A stretch of 64,000 bases of DNA, taken from contig CAZIUL010000023.1 of NCBI GenBank assembly GCA_964542475.1, positions 1 to 64,000 of the forward strand. Reading direction: 5' to 3'. The notes beneath the pieces were generated by a model, which saw only the letters and a program-made list of their open reading frames with translations, did not search any database and was not told the DNA's origin. The position numbers were made by a program, and so were the translations under genes. The DNA comes from CAZIUL01 sp964542475 (GTDB lineage Bacteria; Planctomycetota; B15-G4; CAYZWU01). Of the stretch, positions 43,256 to 52,330 are shown one piece after another (within the stretch, counting starts at the first letter, position 1; every line of letters starts with the position of its first letter).

Positions 43256-44146
43256 ATGGCGAAAGGCATCAAAGAGCTGAAGCAGCGCATCAAGGGTGTG
43301 ACCAACATCAAGCAGATCACCCGCGCAATGGAGATGGTGGCTACCACGAAGCTGAAGAAGCTTCAGACCCGGGCGGCTGCATCGCGTCCTTATTCCGACA
43401 AGATCCAGGAGATGGTCGGCAGGCTTGCGGGCATGTCCGGCATGGAAAACGCTTCCCCCCTCATGAATACGCGGGAGGTAAAAAAATCCGCCCTGATCCT
43501 GATCACATCGGACAAAGGTCTTTGCGGCGCATACAACGCGAACATCATACGGATGTTGACCGGCTACATCAGCGAGCACGAGGAGCCGGAGTACGCGCTC
43601 AACCTGTTCGGGCGCAAAGCGCAGCTTTTTTTCAAGTCGCGTTCTTATACCACAGCCTATGTGTATGACAGCGACCTTGAGAAGATCACATATCCCGATG
43701 TTAAGGCGATCAGCCGGAACCTGCAGAACGCCTTTATAAACGGAGAGATCGACGAGGCGAGGATCTTTTACACGAGCTTTGTATCCACCATGGTGCAGAA
43801 GCCGATCACGCAGAAGATCCTTCCCATCACGCGGGAAAGCCTGGTCGGCGGCGAGGGCGAAGAGGAAAGAAAAGGAGATGAGGAGCGGTCAGTCGATTTT
43901 CTTCTCGAACCGTCGCCCCGGGCGATACTGCAGGGCCTTCTCCCCAAGTTCCTCGAAGTGAAGATCTACAGCGCGTTGATCGAATCCCTTGCATCGGAAT
44001 ACGCTGCCAGGCGCGTGGCCATGAAAGCTGCGACGGATGCCTCGGATGACATGATTAAGTCGCTGCAGAAACAGTACAACCGCGCCAGGCAGGAAAGCAT
44101 TACAAAGGAGCTTCTTGAAGTGATTTCCGGAGCGGAAGCGCTTTGA
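43256..44146 (+). CDS. atpG: ATP synthase F1 subunit gamma
   Basis: Central rotor shaft. The N-terminus KELKQRIKGVTNIKQITRAM and the C-terminus ALIESLASEYAARRVAMKAA are the two helices of the coiled coil, and SDKGLCGAYNANI is the Rossmann-domain signature. A charged insertion (GGEGEEERKGDEER, residues ~199-212) lies in the middle. The 296-residue length is otherwise normal. Confidence 0.96.
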   Translation: MAKGIKELKQRIKGVTNIKQITRAMEMVATTKLKKLQTRAAASRPYSDKIQEMVGRLAGMSGMENASPLMNTREVKKSALILITSDKGLCGAYNANIIRMLTGYISEHEEPEYALNLFGRKAQLFFKSRSYTTAYVYDSDLEKITYPDVKAISRNLQNAFINGEIDEARIFYTSFVSTMVQKPITQKILPITRESLVGGEGEEERKGDEERSVDFLLEPSPRAILQGLLPKFLEVKIYSALIESLASEYAARRVAMKAATDASDDMIKSLQKQYNRARQESITKELLEVISGAEAL

Positions 44147-44244
44147 TGTGAGGCTCCGGCGGCCTTTGTGCGCCGGGACCGATGACTGATGGATATAAAA
44201 TAACAGTACGATAGCGGAAGAAACAGATTGTTGGAGGATTGCTC

Positions 44245-45639
44245 GTGCGAGTCGGCAAAGTTCTTGAGGTGGTTGGGCCGGTCGTGGACATAAAGTTCGA
44301 ATCCGAAAAGCTGCCGGAGATCAACAACGCGGTAAAGGTCGAAGATGCCGAGCGGAAGATAGACCTGGTCGTTGAGGTCGCCCAGCATCTCGGCGATGAC
44401 GTGGCGCGTTGCGTGGCAATGGCCACCACGGACGGCTTGGTTCGCGGCATGACCGCGAAAGACACCGGTGCCCCGATCAAGGTCCCCGTGGGCAAGGCAT
44501 GTCTCGGACGCCTCTTTAACCTGTTGGGGAATACCCTTGACAAGCTGGGTGATGTGGAGGCGGATGACTACATGCCGATCCACGCCGAGCCCCCGAGCTT
44601 CGAGGAGCAGATGCCTGTCACGGAGGTCTTCGAGACAGGTCTCAAGGTGGTTGACCTTCTGTGTCCGTTCGCCAAGGGCGGCAAGGTGGGTCTTTTCGGC
44701 GGCGCGGGAGTTGGAAAGACGGTGCTCATCCAGGAGCTGATCCGCGCGGTAGCAACGGAGCACGGCGGTTACTCGGCTTTTGCGGGCGTGGGCGAGAGAA
44801 CCCGCGAGGGCAACGACCTCTGGCTGGAGATGAAGGAATCGGGCGTGATCGAGAACACCTGCCTTGTTTTCGGCCAGATGAACGAGCCGTCCGGCGCGAG
44901 GCTCCGGGTCGGCTTGACCGCTCTCACCATGTGTGAGTACTTCCGTGACAAGATGGGTCAGGACGTGCTGCTTTTTATCGACAACATCTTCCGTTTCGTG
45001 CAGGCCGGTTCCGAGGTCTCCGCGCTTCTTGGGCGCATGCCTTCGGCTGTGGGTTACCAGCCCACCCTCGCATCCGAGATGGGAAACCTGCAGGAGAGGA
45101 TTACCTCCACCAAGAAGGGATCTGTGACCTCCATGCAGGCCATCTACGTGCCTGCCGACGACTTCACCGATCCGGCGCCTGTGGCCACATTCGCGCACCT
45201 CGACTCGACCATTCTTCTGGACCGCGCCATCGTGGAGCTCGGCATCTATCCTGCTGTGCACCCCTTGCGTTCAACCTCGAGGATGCTCGATCCCCGCATG
45301 GTGGGCGAGGAGCACTACAATGTTGCAAGAGAAGTGCAGCTCATACTGCAGCGCTATGCCGACCTGAAGGACATCATCGCCATTCTCGGTATGGAAGAGC
45401 TTTCGGAAGAGGACAAGCTGACAGTGGGCAGGGCACGCAGGATCGAGCGCTTTCTGTCTCAGCCGTTCTTCGTGGCCGAAACGTTCACAGGAACAGAAGG
45501 CCGCTACGTGAAGAGAGACGACACTGTACGCTCATTCAAGGAGCTGGTGGAAGGAAAGCACGATGACCTGCCGGAGCAGGCCTTCTACATGGTCGGTGAT
45601 ATCGACGAAGCCGTGGAGAAAGCGAAAACGCTTTCATAG
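44245..45639 (+). CDS. atpD: ATP synthase F1 subunit beta
   Basis: Catalytic subunit. The P-loop GGAGVGKTVLIQEL, GERTREGNDLW, the Walker B region VLLFIDNIFRF and the MEELSEEDKL (DELSEED) loop are all present. I choose the GTG at 44245 (464 residues) because GGAGG lies 7 bases upstream. The in-frame TTG at 44239 is only one base from that site. Confidence 0.97.
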   Translation: MRVGKVLEVVGPVVDIKFESEKLPEINNAVKVEDAERKIDLVVEVAQHLGDDVARCVAMATTDGLVRGMTAKDTGAPIKVPVGKACLGRLFNLLGNTLDKLGDVEADDYMPIHAEPPSFEEQMPVTEVFETGLKVVDLLCPFAKGGKVGLFGGAGVGKTVLIQELIRAVATEHGGYSAFAGVGERTREGNDLWLEMKESGVIENTCLVFGQMNEPSGARLRVGLTALTMCEYFRDKMGQDVLLFIDNIFRFVQAGSEVSALLGRMPSAVGYQPTLASEMGNLQERITSTKKGSVTSMQAIYVPADDFTDPAPVATFAHLDSTILLDRAIVELGIYPAVHPLRSTSRMLDPRMVGEEHYNVAREVQLILQRYADLKDIIAILGMEELSEEDKLTVGRARRIERFLSQPFFVAETFTGTEGRYVKRDDTVRSFKELVEGKHDDLPEQAFYMVGDIDEAVEKAKTLS

Positions 45640-45672
45640 GGCGGTTGATACACAGGTAAGGAGAGGAGCCCA

Positions 45673-46086
45673 ATGGCTGACAAGACCTTTCATCTTGAGG
45701 TGATCACCCCGGACAGAAACGCGGTGTCAAAAGAGGTGGTGTCCCTTCAGTTGAGAGCCGCCGACGGAAGGATGGGCGTTCTACACAACCATGCTCCTCT
45801 GATCGCGATGCTCGACACGGGCCGGCTGTTCTGCAGCGACAGCCAGGGCGGCAAAACCGCTCTTGCAATCGGAGATGGGTTTGTCGAGATCCTTAAAAAC
45901 AACGTCAAGGTGCTCTGCGAGTTTGCGGATTTCGAAGAAGAGATCGATCTCGACAGGGCGGAAAAAGCAAAAAAACGCGCTATGGAAAAGTTGTCCCGGA
46001 GAAGCAGCCCCGAGGTAGACGAGCTGAGGGCTGAGGCAGCCTTGAGAAGATCCATGGTGCGCCTCAAGCTAGGCGGGCGCGGTTGA
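45673..46086 (+). CDS. atpC: ATP synthase F1 subunit epsilon
   Basis: A 137-residue regulatory and coupling subunit. The N-terminal beta-sandwich starts TFHLEVITPDRNAVSKEVVS and includes GRMGVLHNHAPLIAML. The C-terminal helical hairpin (DLDRAEKAKKRAMEKLSRRS) can inhibit rotation. AAGGAGAGGAG precedes the ATG. It is the last atp gene; aspS begins one base after its stop. Confidence 0.95.
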   Translation: MADKTFHLEVITPDRNAVSKEVVSLQLRAADGRMGVLHNHAPLIAMLDTGRLFCSDSQGGKTALAIGDGFVEILKNNVKVLCEFADFEEEIDLDRAEKAKKRAMEKLSRRSSPEVDELRAEAALRRSMVRLKLGGRG

Positions 46087-46087
46087 A

Positions 46088-47857
46088 ATGAACCTTCCCA
46101 AGCGAACCCATTCTTGTGGTGCGCTGCGTATTGAATCTGTCGGACAGGAAGTCACGCTGAACGGATGGATTCAACGCCGGCGCGATCTGGGGAACCTCAT
46201 ATTTCTTGATCTGAGAGACCGCTACGGGATCACTCAGGTGGCTATTGACACCTCGGAAAAGCCGGAGCTCATGGAAGCGGGCAGGGAGCTGCGGCCCGAG
46301 TTCGTTGTGGCTGTAGTAGGCACGGTGCGTCCCAGGCCGGATGATGCGCGCAACCTGTCGCGGGCCACGGGTGAGATCGAGGTCGCATGTTCCTCGATCC
46401 GGATCCTCAACCCCTCGCTTGTCCCTCCTTTCGAGATCCTCGATGAGATCCAGGTCTCGGACGAGCTGAGGATGCGCTACCGCTACATGGATATGAGGCG
46501 GCCGCTGATGCAGGAGAACCTGCTGCTCAGGCACAAGGTATTCATGAGCATAAGGAACTCCCTGTCGGATTCCGGTTTTATCGAGGTGGAGACACCGTTT
46601 CTGACAAAGTCCACGCCTGAAGGGGCCCGGGACTACATGGTTCCTTCCCGCGTGCACAAGGGGCGGTTCTATGCACTGCCTCAGTCGCCCCAGCTATTCA
46701 AGCAGCTTCTCATGGTGGGAGGAATGGACCGGTATTTCCAGCTGGTCAGGTGTATGCGTGACGAGGACTTGAGGGCGGACCGCCAGCCCGAGTTCACACA
46801 GCTCGACCTCGAGATGTCGTTTGTCGGGCAAGAGGAAGTTTTTGAAGTCATGGAAAGGGTCATGGAAAAGGCGCTGGGCGCGGCGGACAGGAAACCAGCG
46901 GCTTTTCCCTTTCCCAGGATGTCGCATGAAGAGGCCGTGCGCAGGTTCGGGACCGACAAGCCGGACACGCGTTTCGGCATGGAGCTATTCGATCTGGCCG
47001 ATGTGGCTGCCGGATGCGGTTTCAAGGTCTTCAAGAGCGTCGCAGAATCCGGGGGCGCGGTATACGGCGTGACCGCGCCTGGAAGCGCTCACTATTCGAG
47101 AAAAGAGATCGATGCCCTGGCAAGCTTTGTTGCCGAGTACGGGGCAAAAGGCCTTGCCTGGTTCAAGGTTGGGGAGGACGGCCTGTCCTCTCCGATAGCA
47201 AAGTTCTTTGCGGAAGATGAGCTTGCCCTGATAAGGAAAACCGCGGGGGCGGGTGACGGGGATCTCATCCTGATCGTTGCGGCGCCGCAAAAAACTGCGC
47301 GAACAGCGCTAGGGGAGCTCAGGGTGATGATGGGGCGCCGCCTGGACCTTGCGGGTGACGAGCTTGCGTTTTGCTGGGTAACCGGATTTCCTATGTTCGA
47401 AAAAGATGATGAAACGGGGGAGCTTATCCCGTCGCACCATCCTTTTACAACGCCGCTGGAAGTGTACGAGGGGCACCTGGAAAAGGATCCGGCCTCGGTC
47501 AAGGCTTGCGCCTACGACCTCGTGCTGAACGGCACCGAGCTTGGAAGCGGTTCTGTGAGGATTCACAACAGCACGCTCCAGGCGAGGGTCTTCGATGCGC
47601 TGGGCATAGACAAGGAGGATGCCCGGAAGAAGTTCGGGTTTCTCCTCGACGCGTTCGAGTACGGTGCGCCGCCTCATGCGGGGATCGCTCTCGGCATGGA
47701 CCGTTTTGTAATGCTTTTGGCGGGAATGGAAAACATAAGGGATGTGATCGCCTTTCCGAAAACCGCGACCGGAAGCTGCCCGTTGACCGGAGCCCCCTCT
47801 GACCCGGACCCGGCCATGCTGAAAGATTTGGGATTAGAAATGAGATCGTCGTCGTAG
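46088..47857 (+). CDS. aspS: Aspartyl-tRNA synthetase, bacterial type
   Basis: Class IIb synthetase of 589 residues. The OB-fold anticodon domain begins GWIQRRRDLGNLIFLDLRDR. Class II motif 2 is RCMRDEDLRADRQPEFTQLD, motif 3 is GIALGMDRFVMLLAG, and the bacterial GAD insertion lies at about residues 290-420. Leu in RRRDLG corresponds to the E. coli-type discriminating enzyme; non-discriminating bacterial AspRS usually has His there. It probably charges only tRNA-Asp, though this single-residue argument is suggestive. It is tightly placed after atpC (one base). Confidence 0.97.
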   Translation: MNLPKRTHSCGALRIESVGQEVTLNGWIQRRRDLGNLIFLDLRDRYGITQVAIDTSEKPELMEAGRELRPEFVVAVVGTVRPRPDDARNLSRATGEIEVACSSIRILNPSLVPPFEILDEIQVSDELRMRYRYMDMRRPLMQENLLLRHKVFMSIRNSLSDSGFIEVETPFLTKSTPEGARDYMVPSRVHKGRFYALPQSPQLFKQLLMVGGMDRYFQLVRCMRDEDLRADRQPEFTQLDLEMSFVGQEEVFEVMERVMEKALGAADRKPAAFPFPRMSHEEAVRRFGTDKPDTRFGMELFDLADVAAGCGFKVFKSVAESGGAVYGVTAPGSAHYSRKEIDALASFVAEYGAKGLAWFKVGEDGLSSPIAKFFAEDELALIRKTAGAGDGDLILIVAAPQKTARTALGELRVMMGRRLDLAGDELAFCWVTGFPMFEKDDETGELIPSHHPFTTPLEVYEGHLEKDPASVKACAYDLVLNGTELGSGSVRIHNSTLQARVFDALGIDKEDARKKFGFLLDAFEYGAPPHAGIALGMDRFVMLLAGMENIRDVIAFPKTATGSCPLTGAPSDPDPAMLKDLGLEMRSSS

Positions 47858-47899
47858 CGCGAGTCTTGAATTAAAGATGCCCGACAAGTCCGACAAAGA

Positions 47900-49813
47900 A
47901 TGTTTAAAATGATTAAAGCAATACTACCCGACGGATCTTCGATCCCTGTTGAGCGCGGCTCTACCGTGGAGGATGTGGCCGCAGCCATCGGCCCTCGGCT
48001 GAAAAAGGCCGCCGTTGCCGGGAAGGTGGATGGTACGCCTGTTGATTTGAAGTTTTGTCTCGATAAGGACGCAAAAGTTGAGATCCTGACGAGCGCGTCC
48101 GAGGAGGCCCTCGAAATTCTGCGCCATTCCACCGCACACCTGATGGCACAGGCGGTGACGCGCATCTTCCCCAAAGCCAAGCTGGCAATCGGGCCTCCCA
48201 TAGAGAACGGCTTCTACTACGACTTCGACCTCGAGAAAGCGATCTCACACGAAGATCTGAGAGCGATCGAAAAGCAGATGGATGCCATCGTACTCGAGAA
48301 CCTGCCGATCGAGCGCATCGAGCTTTCGAGGAATGATGCGATCAGAATGGCTCAGGAGTCGGGAGAGATCTACAAGCTCGAGCTGCTGCAGGAAATCGAG
48401 GACGAGTCGGTTACCTTCTACAAGCAGGGAGATTTCGAGGATCTTTGCAGGGGACCGCACCTCCCTTCCACGGGCTGCAAGCGGGCGTACAAGCTGCTCA
48501 AGACCGCCGGGGCCTACTGGCGGGGCGACTCCAGCCGAAAGATGCTCCAGCGGATCTATGGCACTGCGTTCTTTTCCCGAAAGGAGCTCGACGAGCATCT
48601 CGAAAAGCTTGAGGAGGCGGAAAAGCGGGACCACCGAAAGATCGGGAAGGAGCTCGACCTTTTCAGCTTCCACGATGAAGCTCCGGCCAGCGCCTTCTTC
48701 CATCCGAAAGGCGCTTTTATCTACTGGAAAGTTGTCGAACTCATCCGCGGGCTTTACGAGCGTTACGGCTACCAGGAGGTCATCACTCCGCAGATAATGA
48801 GTGTGGACCTGTGGCACCGCTCCGGCCATTACGACAACTACAAAGAGAACATGTTCTTCACAAACATGGACGAGCGCGAGTACGCGGTGAAGCCCATGAA
48901 CTGCCCCGGGGATGTTTTGATTTATGCGTCGCGGATCAGGTCCTACAGGGACCTGCCCATTCGTTACGCAGATTTCGGCCGCCTCCACAGGTACGAGCTT
49001 TCCGGGGTGACAACCGGACTGACCAGGGTGAGGACCTTCGTACAAGACGACGGGCATGTCTTCTGCACCAAGGATCAGATCGATGAGGAGGTGAACTCCC
49101 TCATCGACATGTACCTGAGCACCTACGCTCTTTTCGGGTTCGAGGACTGTATGATCTACCTCTCCACCCGCCCCGAGAAATCCATAGGAAGCGACGAGAT
49201 ATGGAACCTGTCCGAAAGCGCGCTGGAGAGCGTGCTGGATAAATCAGGGAAAAAATATCGGATCGATGAAGGCGCGGGCGTGTTCTACGGCCCCAAGATC
49301 GATTTCAAGGTCCACGATGCAATGGGGCGCGAGTGGCAGCTTGGCACGATCCAGCTGGACTTTTCCATGCCGGAGCGGTTTGACCTCCATTACACGGACA
49401 GATCCGGGGAACTTTTGAGGCCCGTGATGATCCACAGGGCCATGGTCGGATCGTTAGAGAGGTTCCTCGGAGTGTACATCGAGCACACGGGCGGAGCTTT
49501 TCCGGTGTGGATAGCGCCTGTTCAGGTGAGGGTGATAAGCGTAAACGATTCTCATGTAGAGTATTGCGAAGAGGTTGCGGCGAAATTGCGATCCGGCGGG
49601 TTTCGCGTGGAGCCCGATAACAGGAACGAAAAGATAGGTTATAAAATTCGGGAAGCTACCCTTGAAAAGATTCCCTTTATGATTATCATAGGTGACCGCG
49701 AAATTGAGAAATCAAACGTTTCCGTGAGAGAGCGGAGAGAAGGGGAGCTGGGGAACATGGGAATCGATGAATTTTCAGCTATTCTGGACCGAAAGGTCGA
49801 TGAGAGGTCATGA
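47900..49813 (+). CDS. thrS: Threonyl-tRNA synthetase
   Basis: A 637-residue class II synthetase with the full bacterial layout: TGS domain at 1-~62, N2 editing domain with HSTAHLMAQAV (residues ~75-85), and a catalytic core with the zinc-binding Cys in MNCPGD and RYADFGRLHRYE. Motif 3 is VGSLERFLGVYIEHTGGAF, and there is a C-terminal anticodon domain (VRVISVNDSHVEYCEEVAAK). Two ATGs (47900 and 47909) are possible, neither with a strong ribosome-binding site. No leader mimicry is apparent in the short 42-base spacer after aspS. Confidence 0.97.
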   Translation: MFKMIKAILPDGSSIPVERGSTVEDVAAAIGPRLKKAAVAGKVDGTPVDLKFCLDKDAKVEILTSASEEALEILRHSTAHLMAQAVTRIFPKAKLAIGPPIENGFYYDFDLEKAISHEDLRAIEKQMDAIVLENLPIERIELSRNDAIRMAQESGEIYKLELLQEIEDESVTFYKQGDFEDLCRGPHLPSTGCKRAYKLLKTAGAYWRGDSSRKMLQRIYGTAFFSRKELDEHLEKLEEAEKRDHRKIGKELDLFSFHDEAPASAFFHPKGAFIYWKVVELIRGLYERYGYQEVITPQIMSVDLWHRSGHYDNYKENMFFTNMDEREYAVKPMNCPGDVLIYASRIRSYRDLPIRYADFGRLHRYELSGVTTGLTRVRTFVQDDGHVFCTKDQIDEEVNSLIDMYLSTYALFGFEDCMIYLSTRPEKSIGSDEIWNLSESALESVLDKSGKKYRIDEGAGVFYGPKIDFKVHDAMGREWQLGTIQLDFSMPERFDLHYTDRSGELLRPVMIHRAMVGSLERFLGVYIEHTGGAFPVWIAPVQVRVISVNDSHVEYCEEVAAKLRSGGFRVEPDNRNEKIGYKIREATLEKIPFMIIIGDREIEKSNVSVRERREGELGNMGIDEFSAILDRKVDERS

Positions 49814-49859
49814 GCCGGAGTTTTTACTTCAGGAATAGTACCGATTAAGGAGTACATTT

Positions 49860-50372
49860 ATACCAGCGCAAGATAATTTCAGAATCGATGATCAGATCCG
49901 TATTCAACAGGTGAGAGTCATCGATGAGAACGGAAAACAGGTAGGTATACTGACTGTAGACGATGCGAAAGCCATGGCCAGAGAACGCAACCTGAACCTA
50001 GTGGAGGTTTCTCCCGAAGCAAATCCACCGGTGTGCAAGGTTATGGATTACGGCAAGTTCAGGTATAATCAGAGAAAGAAGGAACACAAGGCGAAACAGA
50101 AGCAGCATCAGATCGTTGTCAAGGAGATCCGTCTCAGGCCCAAAATCGAGAGGCATGACCTCGAAACCAAAGTCCGGCATGCCAGGGAGTTCCTGGAGCG
50201 GGGTGACAAGGTTCAGGTAAACATGCTGTTCCGCGGCCGGGAAATGCGGCATGTGGAGCTGGGCAAGAAAGTAATGGAGTCCGTTATCGAGCTCCTTTCC
50301 GACCTGATAAAAGTGGAAAAACCACCAACTCTGCAGGGCAGACGGATGGTGATGATACTTAGCAGCAAGTAG
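49860..50372 (+). CDS. infC: Translation initiation factor IF-3, probable AUA start
   Basis: IF-3 proofreads initiator tRNA and start codons on the 30S subunit. The protein contains NPPVCKVMDYGKFRYNQRKK, VKEIRLRPKIERHDLETK and EKPPTLQGRRMVMILS, all diagnostic. The first conventional start (GTG 49911) cuts off the conserved N-terminus. Read upstream in frame, the sequence RIDDQIRIQQVRVIDENG matches the IF-3 N-domain. AAGGAG at 49847-49852 lies 7 bases before an in-frame ATA at 49860, which I take as the start (170 residues). Rare start codons (AUU in E. coli) are the known basis of infC autoregulation. It is followed by rpmI and rplT. Confidence 0.92.
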   Translation: MPAQDNFRIDDQIRIQQVRVIDENGKQVGILTVDDAKAMARERNLNLVEVSPEANPPVCKVMDYGKFRYNQRKKEHKAKQKQHQIVVKEIRLRPKIERHDLETKVRHAREFLERGDKVQVNMLFRGREMRHVELGKKVMESVIELLSDLIKVEKPPTLQGRRMVMILSSK

Positions 50373-50449
50373 AACAAGCAGAAGCAGGTGTTCATATCCG
50401 CAGATATACGTGATTTTGAGGCCTATCATCCTCTCTGCCGTGTAGCATG

Positions 50450-50477
50450 CCTCCCGCTGAAACGATCAAAGCGGAGG
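50450..50477 (+). promoter_or_regulatory. Hairpin in the infC-rpmI spacer
   Basis: CCTCCCGCT (50450-50458) and AGCGGAGG (50470-50477) pair with one bulged C around an 11-base loop. No U-run follows. It could be a ribosomal-protein (L20-type) control element or a processing site, since L20 represses rpmI-rplT in several bacteria, but the known L20 leader structures cannot be confirmed by eye. Confidence 0.35.
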
Positions 50478-50532
50478 GATCCTGTCGGATTTTCGAACAG
50501 GGTCATATTTATTGATTTGGAAGTTTAAAGAA

Positions 50533-50733
50533 ATGCCGAAACTGAAGACAAAAAAGGCCCTCAAAAAGAGGCTGAAACTGACCAAGACAGGCAAGATAAA
50601 AAGATACCGTCCAGGCCGACGGCACTTGATGTCGTGCAAGAGCGGAAACCGTGTGCGTAAGCTGAGGAGGCCCGCACTCGTGAGCAGCTGCGAAACGAGA
50701 AAGTACACTCAACTGCTGTCTCCCGGCCGCTGA
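50533..50733 (+). CDS. rpmI: 50S ribosomal protein L35
   Basis: A 66-residue highly basic protein. MPKLKTKKALKKRLKLTKTG and RRHLMSCKS are the family signature. The start is at the ATG giving MPKLKTK; a TTG further upstream would add seven non-family residues. The order infC-rpmI-rplT is conserved in bacteria. Confidence 0.96.
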   Translation: MPKLKTKKALKKRLKLTKTGKIKRYRPGRRHLMSCKSGNRVRKLRRPALVSSCETRKYTQLLSPGR

Positions 50734-50824
50734 TTATTGGGCCGTTGATTATTCCTGGATATTTCAAACGCAGGCGGCCGGACAAGAATGCCGGTTTGCC
50801 CGCAGACTCTGGAGGTTAAAGAAG

Positions 50825-51184
50825 ATGGTTCGGGTGAAAAGCAAGGTTAGCACCCATAAAAGAAGGAAAAAGGTTCTAAAAGCAGCCAAGGGGTTCAGGG
50901 GATCGAGGAGCAAGAGTTTCCGCAAAGCCAAGGAAACGCTTCTCAGGGCAGGGGCTTTCGCTTACCGGGACAGGCGCTGCAGGAGGCGGGATTTCAGGAA
51001 GCTTTGGATCCAACGGATAAACGCTGCGGCCCGCGAGCATGGACTGTCATACAGCCGTTTCATCGATGGACTCAACAAGGCCGATGTCAAGCTCGATCGG
51101 AAGATGCTCTCCGACCTGGCAATCACTGATCCCGATTCCTTTCGCGCGCTTGTCGAAAAAGCGAAGAGTGCCCTGGAGCTTTGA
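50825..51184 (+). CDS. rplT: 50S ribosomal protein L20
   Basis: A 119-residue basic, helical protein essential for early 50S assembly. MVRVKSKVSTHKRRKKVLKA, RSKSFRKAKETLLRAGAFAY and FIDGLNKADVKLDRKMLSDL are diagnostic. CTGGAGG precedes the ATG by 8 bases. Last gene of the infC-rpmI-rplT block; the glycosyltransferase cluster begins 70 bases later. Confidence 0.97.
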   Translation: MVRVKSKVSTHKRRKKVLKAAKGFRGSRSKSFRKAKETLLRAGAFAYRDRRCRRRDFRKLWIQRINAAAREHGLSYSRFIDGLNKADVKLDRKMLSDLAITDPDSFRALVEKAKSALEL

Positions 51185-51192
51185 GCTCAGGG

Positions 51193-51220
51193 TTGAATTA
51201 GGCGACATGTCGTGATTCAA
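51193..51220. promoter_or_regulatory. Palindrome between rplT and the glycosyltransferase cluster
   Basis: TTGAAT (51193-51198) pairs with ATTCAA (51215-51220) around the perfect palindrome CGACATGTCG (51203-51212). It may be a hairpin ending the ribosomal transcript or an operator for the cluster. There is no T-run, so no firm call. Confidence 0.35.
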
Positions 51221-51254
51221 GGCCTGCCCCCCGTTCTTCTGTTGGAATCAAACC

Positions 51255-52325
51255 ATGCCTGACCAACAGGTATCTGTGTGTGTGATCAACTACAACGGCG
51301 CAGAATACCTGTCCTGGTGTCTCGAAGCGATCAAGGGCATGGACCATGAACCCGCTGAGATCATGGTTGTGGACAACGCATCCACTGACGAGAGCGTTTC
51401 GATAGTTCGAGACAGGTTTCCCGAGGTGAAGCTGATCGAGCTGTCGGACAACAAGGGGCCATGTCCCGCACGCAACGTCGGGCTCAGCGCAGCAGCCCAT
51501 CCCCTTGTATTTCAGCTCGACTGTGATATAGCTCCTCTTCCCGAATGTCTTTCCATTCTTCTCGACGCCATGAACAGCGGAGGGGATCGAGTTGCAGCCT
51601 GCCAGCCACGGGCTGTTTTCGACCACGACCCCGGCAGGATCCACTACGATGGCGCCTGGTTTCACTACGTGGGCACAATGAGTCTGATCAACTACTACTC
51701 TGCCACGCCTTCGATCCCTTCGATGCCGTCCAACGTTGACGCGGTCATTTCGATGGCGCTTCTGCTCAAAAAGGACGAGGTTCTCGATGCGGGAGGGTAC
51801 GATCCGCGTTTCTTCATCCTTTTCGAGGATCACGACCTTTCGTACCGAATGAGGACGAAGGGGTTCGAACTTCTTTCAGTGCCCGGCGCGCTGGTGCGCC
51901 ACAAGGAAGGAACAGCGGGCGTTTCTTTCCGCGAACCGGCCCCGTATCCCCCGAGGCGCGCCTTTCTGCAGAGCCGCAACCGGTGGATCGTGCTGATGAA
52001 GAATCACAGCCTCAGGACTCTGGTTTTCACGGCGCCCGCGCTGCTTCTTTTTGACGCGATCTGGCTCATATTTTCTTTACGTGAAGGATTTCTTTTGGAC
52101 TTCCTTAAAGGTAAGCTGTCTTTTTTTCGCGTTTTTCCATCCCTTCTTGCGGAGCGGAGGAAAAACAAGGCAGGCCGGGTGTTGCGGGACAGGGATCTTC
52201 TGCGCGCGGATGATCTCACTTTTTCCCCACTGATTAAAAAGTCACGCACGGAGGCCTTCCTGGAGCGGTGCTTGAACCTGTTTTTTCGTTCCTGGTGGCG
52301 GCTGGTCAGGCCGCTGATAGGCTGA
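51255..52325 (+). CDS. Glycosyltransferase family 2
   Basis: A 356-residue GT-A enzyme. The nucleotide-binding start is VSVCVINYNGAEYLSWCLEA, then VVDNASTDESV, the metal site in FQLDCDIAPLPE and the acceptor-side ILFEDHDLSYRM with the ED dipeptide. The C-terminal ~100 residues are basic with a hydrophobic segment (LVFTAPALLLFDAIWLIF) that may lie on the membrane. It resembles rhamnosyl or glucosyl GT2 enzymes of surface polysaccharide loci. First of nine consecutive glycosyltransferases. Confidence 0.88.
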   Translation: MPDQQVSVCVINYNGAEYLSWCLEAIKGMDHEPAEIMVVDNASTDESVSIVRDRFPEVKLIELSDNKGPCPARNVGLSAAAHPLVFQLDCDIAPLPECLSILLDAMNSGGDRVAACQPRAVFDHDPGRIHYDGAWFHYVGTMSLINYYSATPSIPSMPSNVDAVISMALLLKKDEVLDAGGYDPRFFILFEDHDLSYRMRTKGFELLSVPGALVRHKEGTAGVSFREPAPYPPRRAFLQSRNRWIVLMKNHSLRTLVFTAPALLLFDAIWLIFSLREGFLLDFLKGKLSFFRVFPSLLAERRKNKAGRVLRDRDLLRADDLTFSPLIKKSRTEAFLERCLNLFFRSWWRLVRPLIG

Positions 52326-52330
52326 GAATA

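Noticed and set aside
43966..45261. 431-codon minus-strand frame opposite atpD
   Set aside because: Antisense shadow; spans the atpG-atpD junction, where both real genes are certain.
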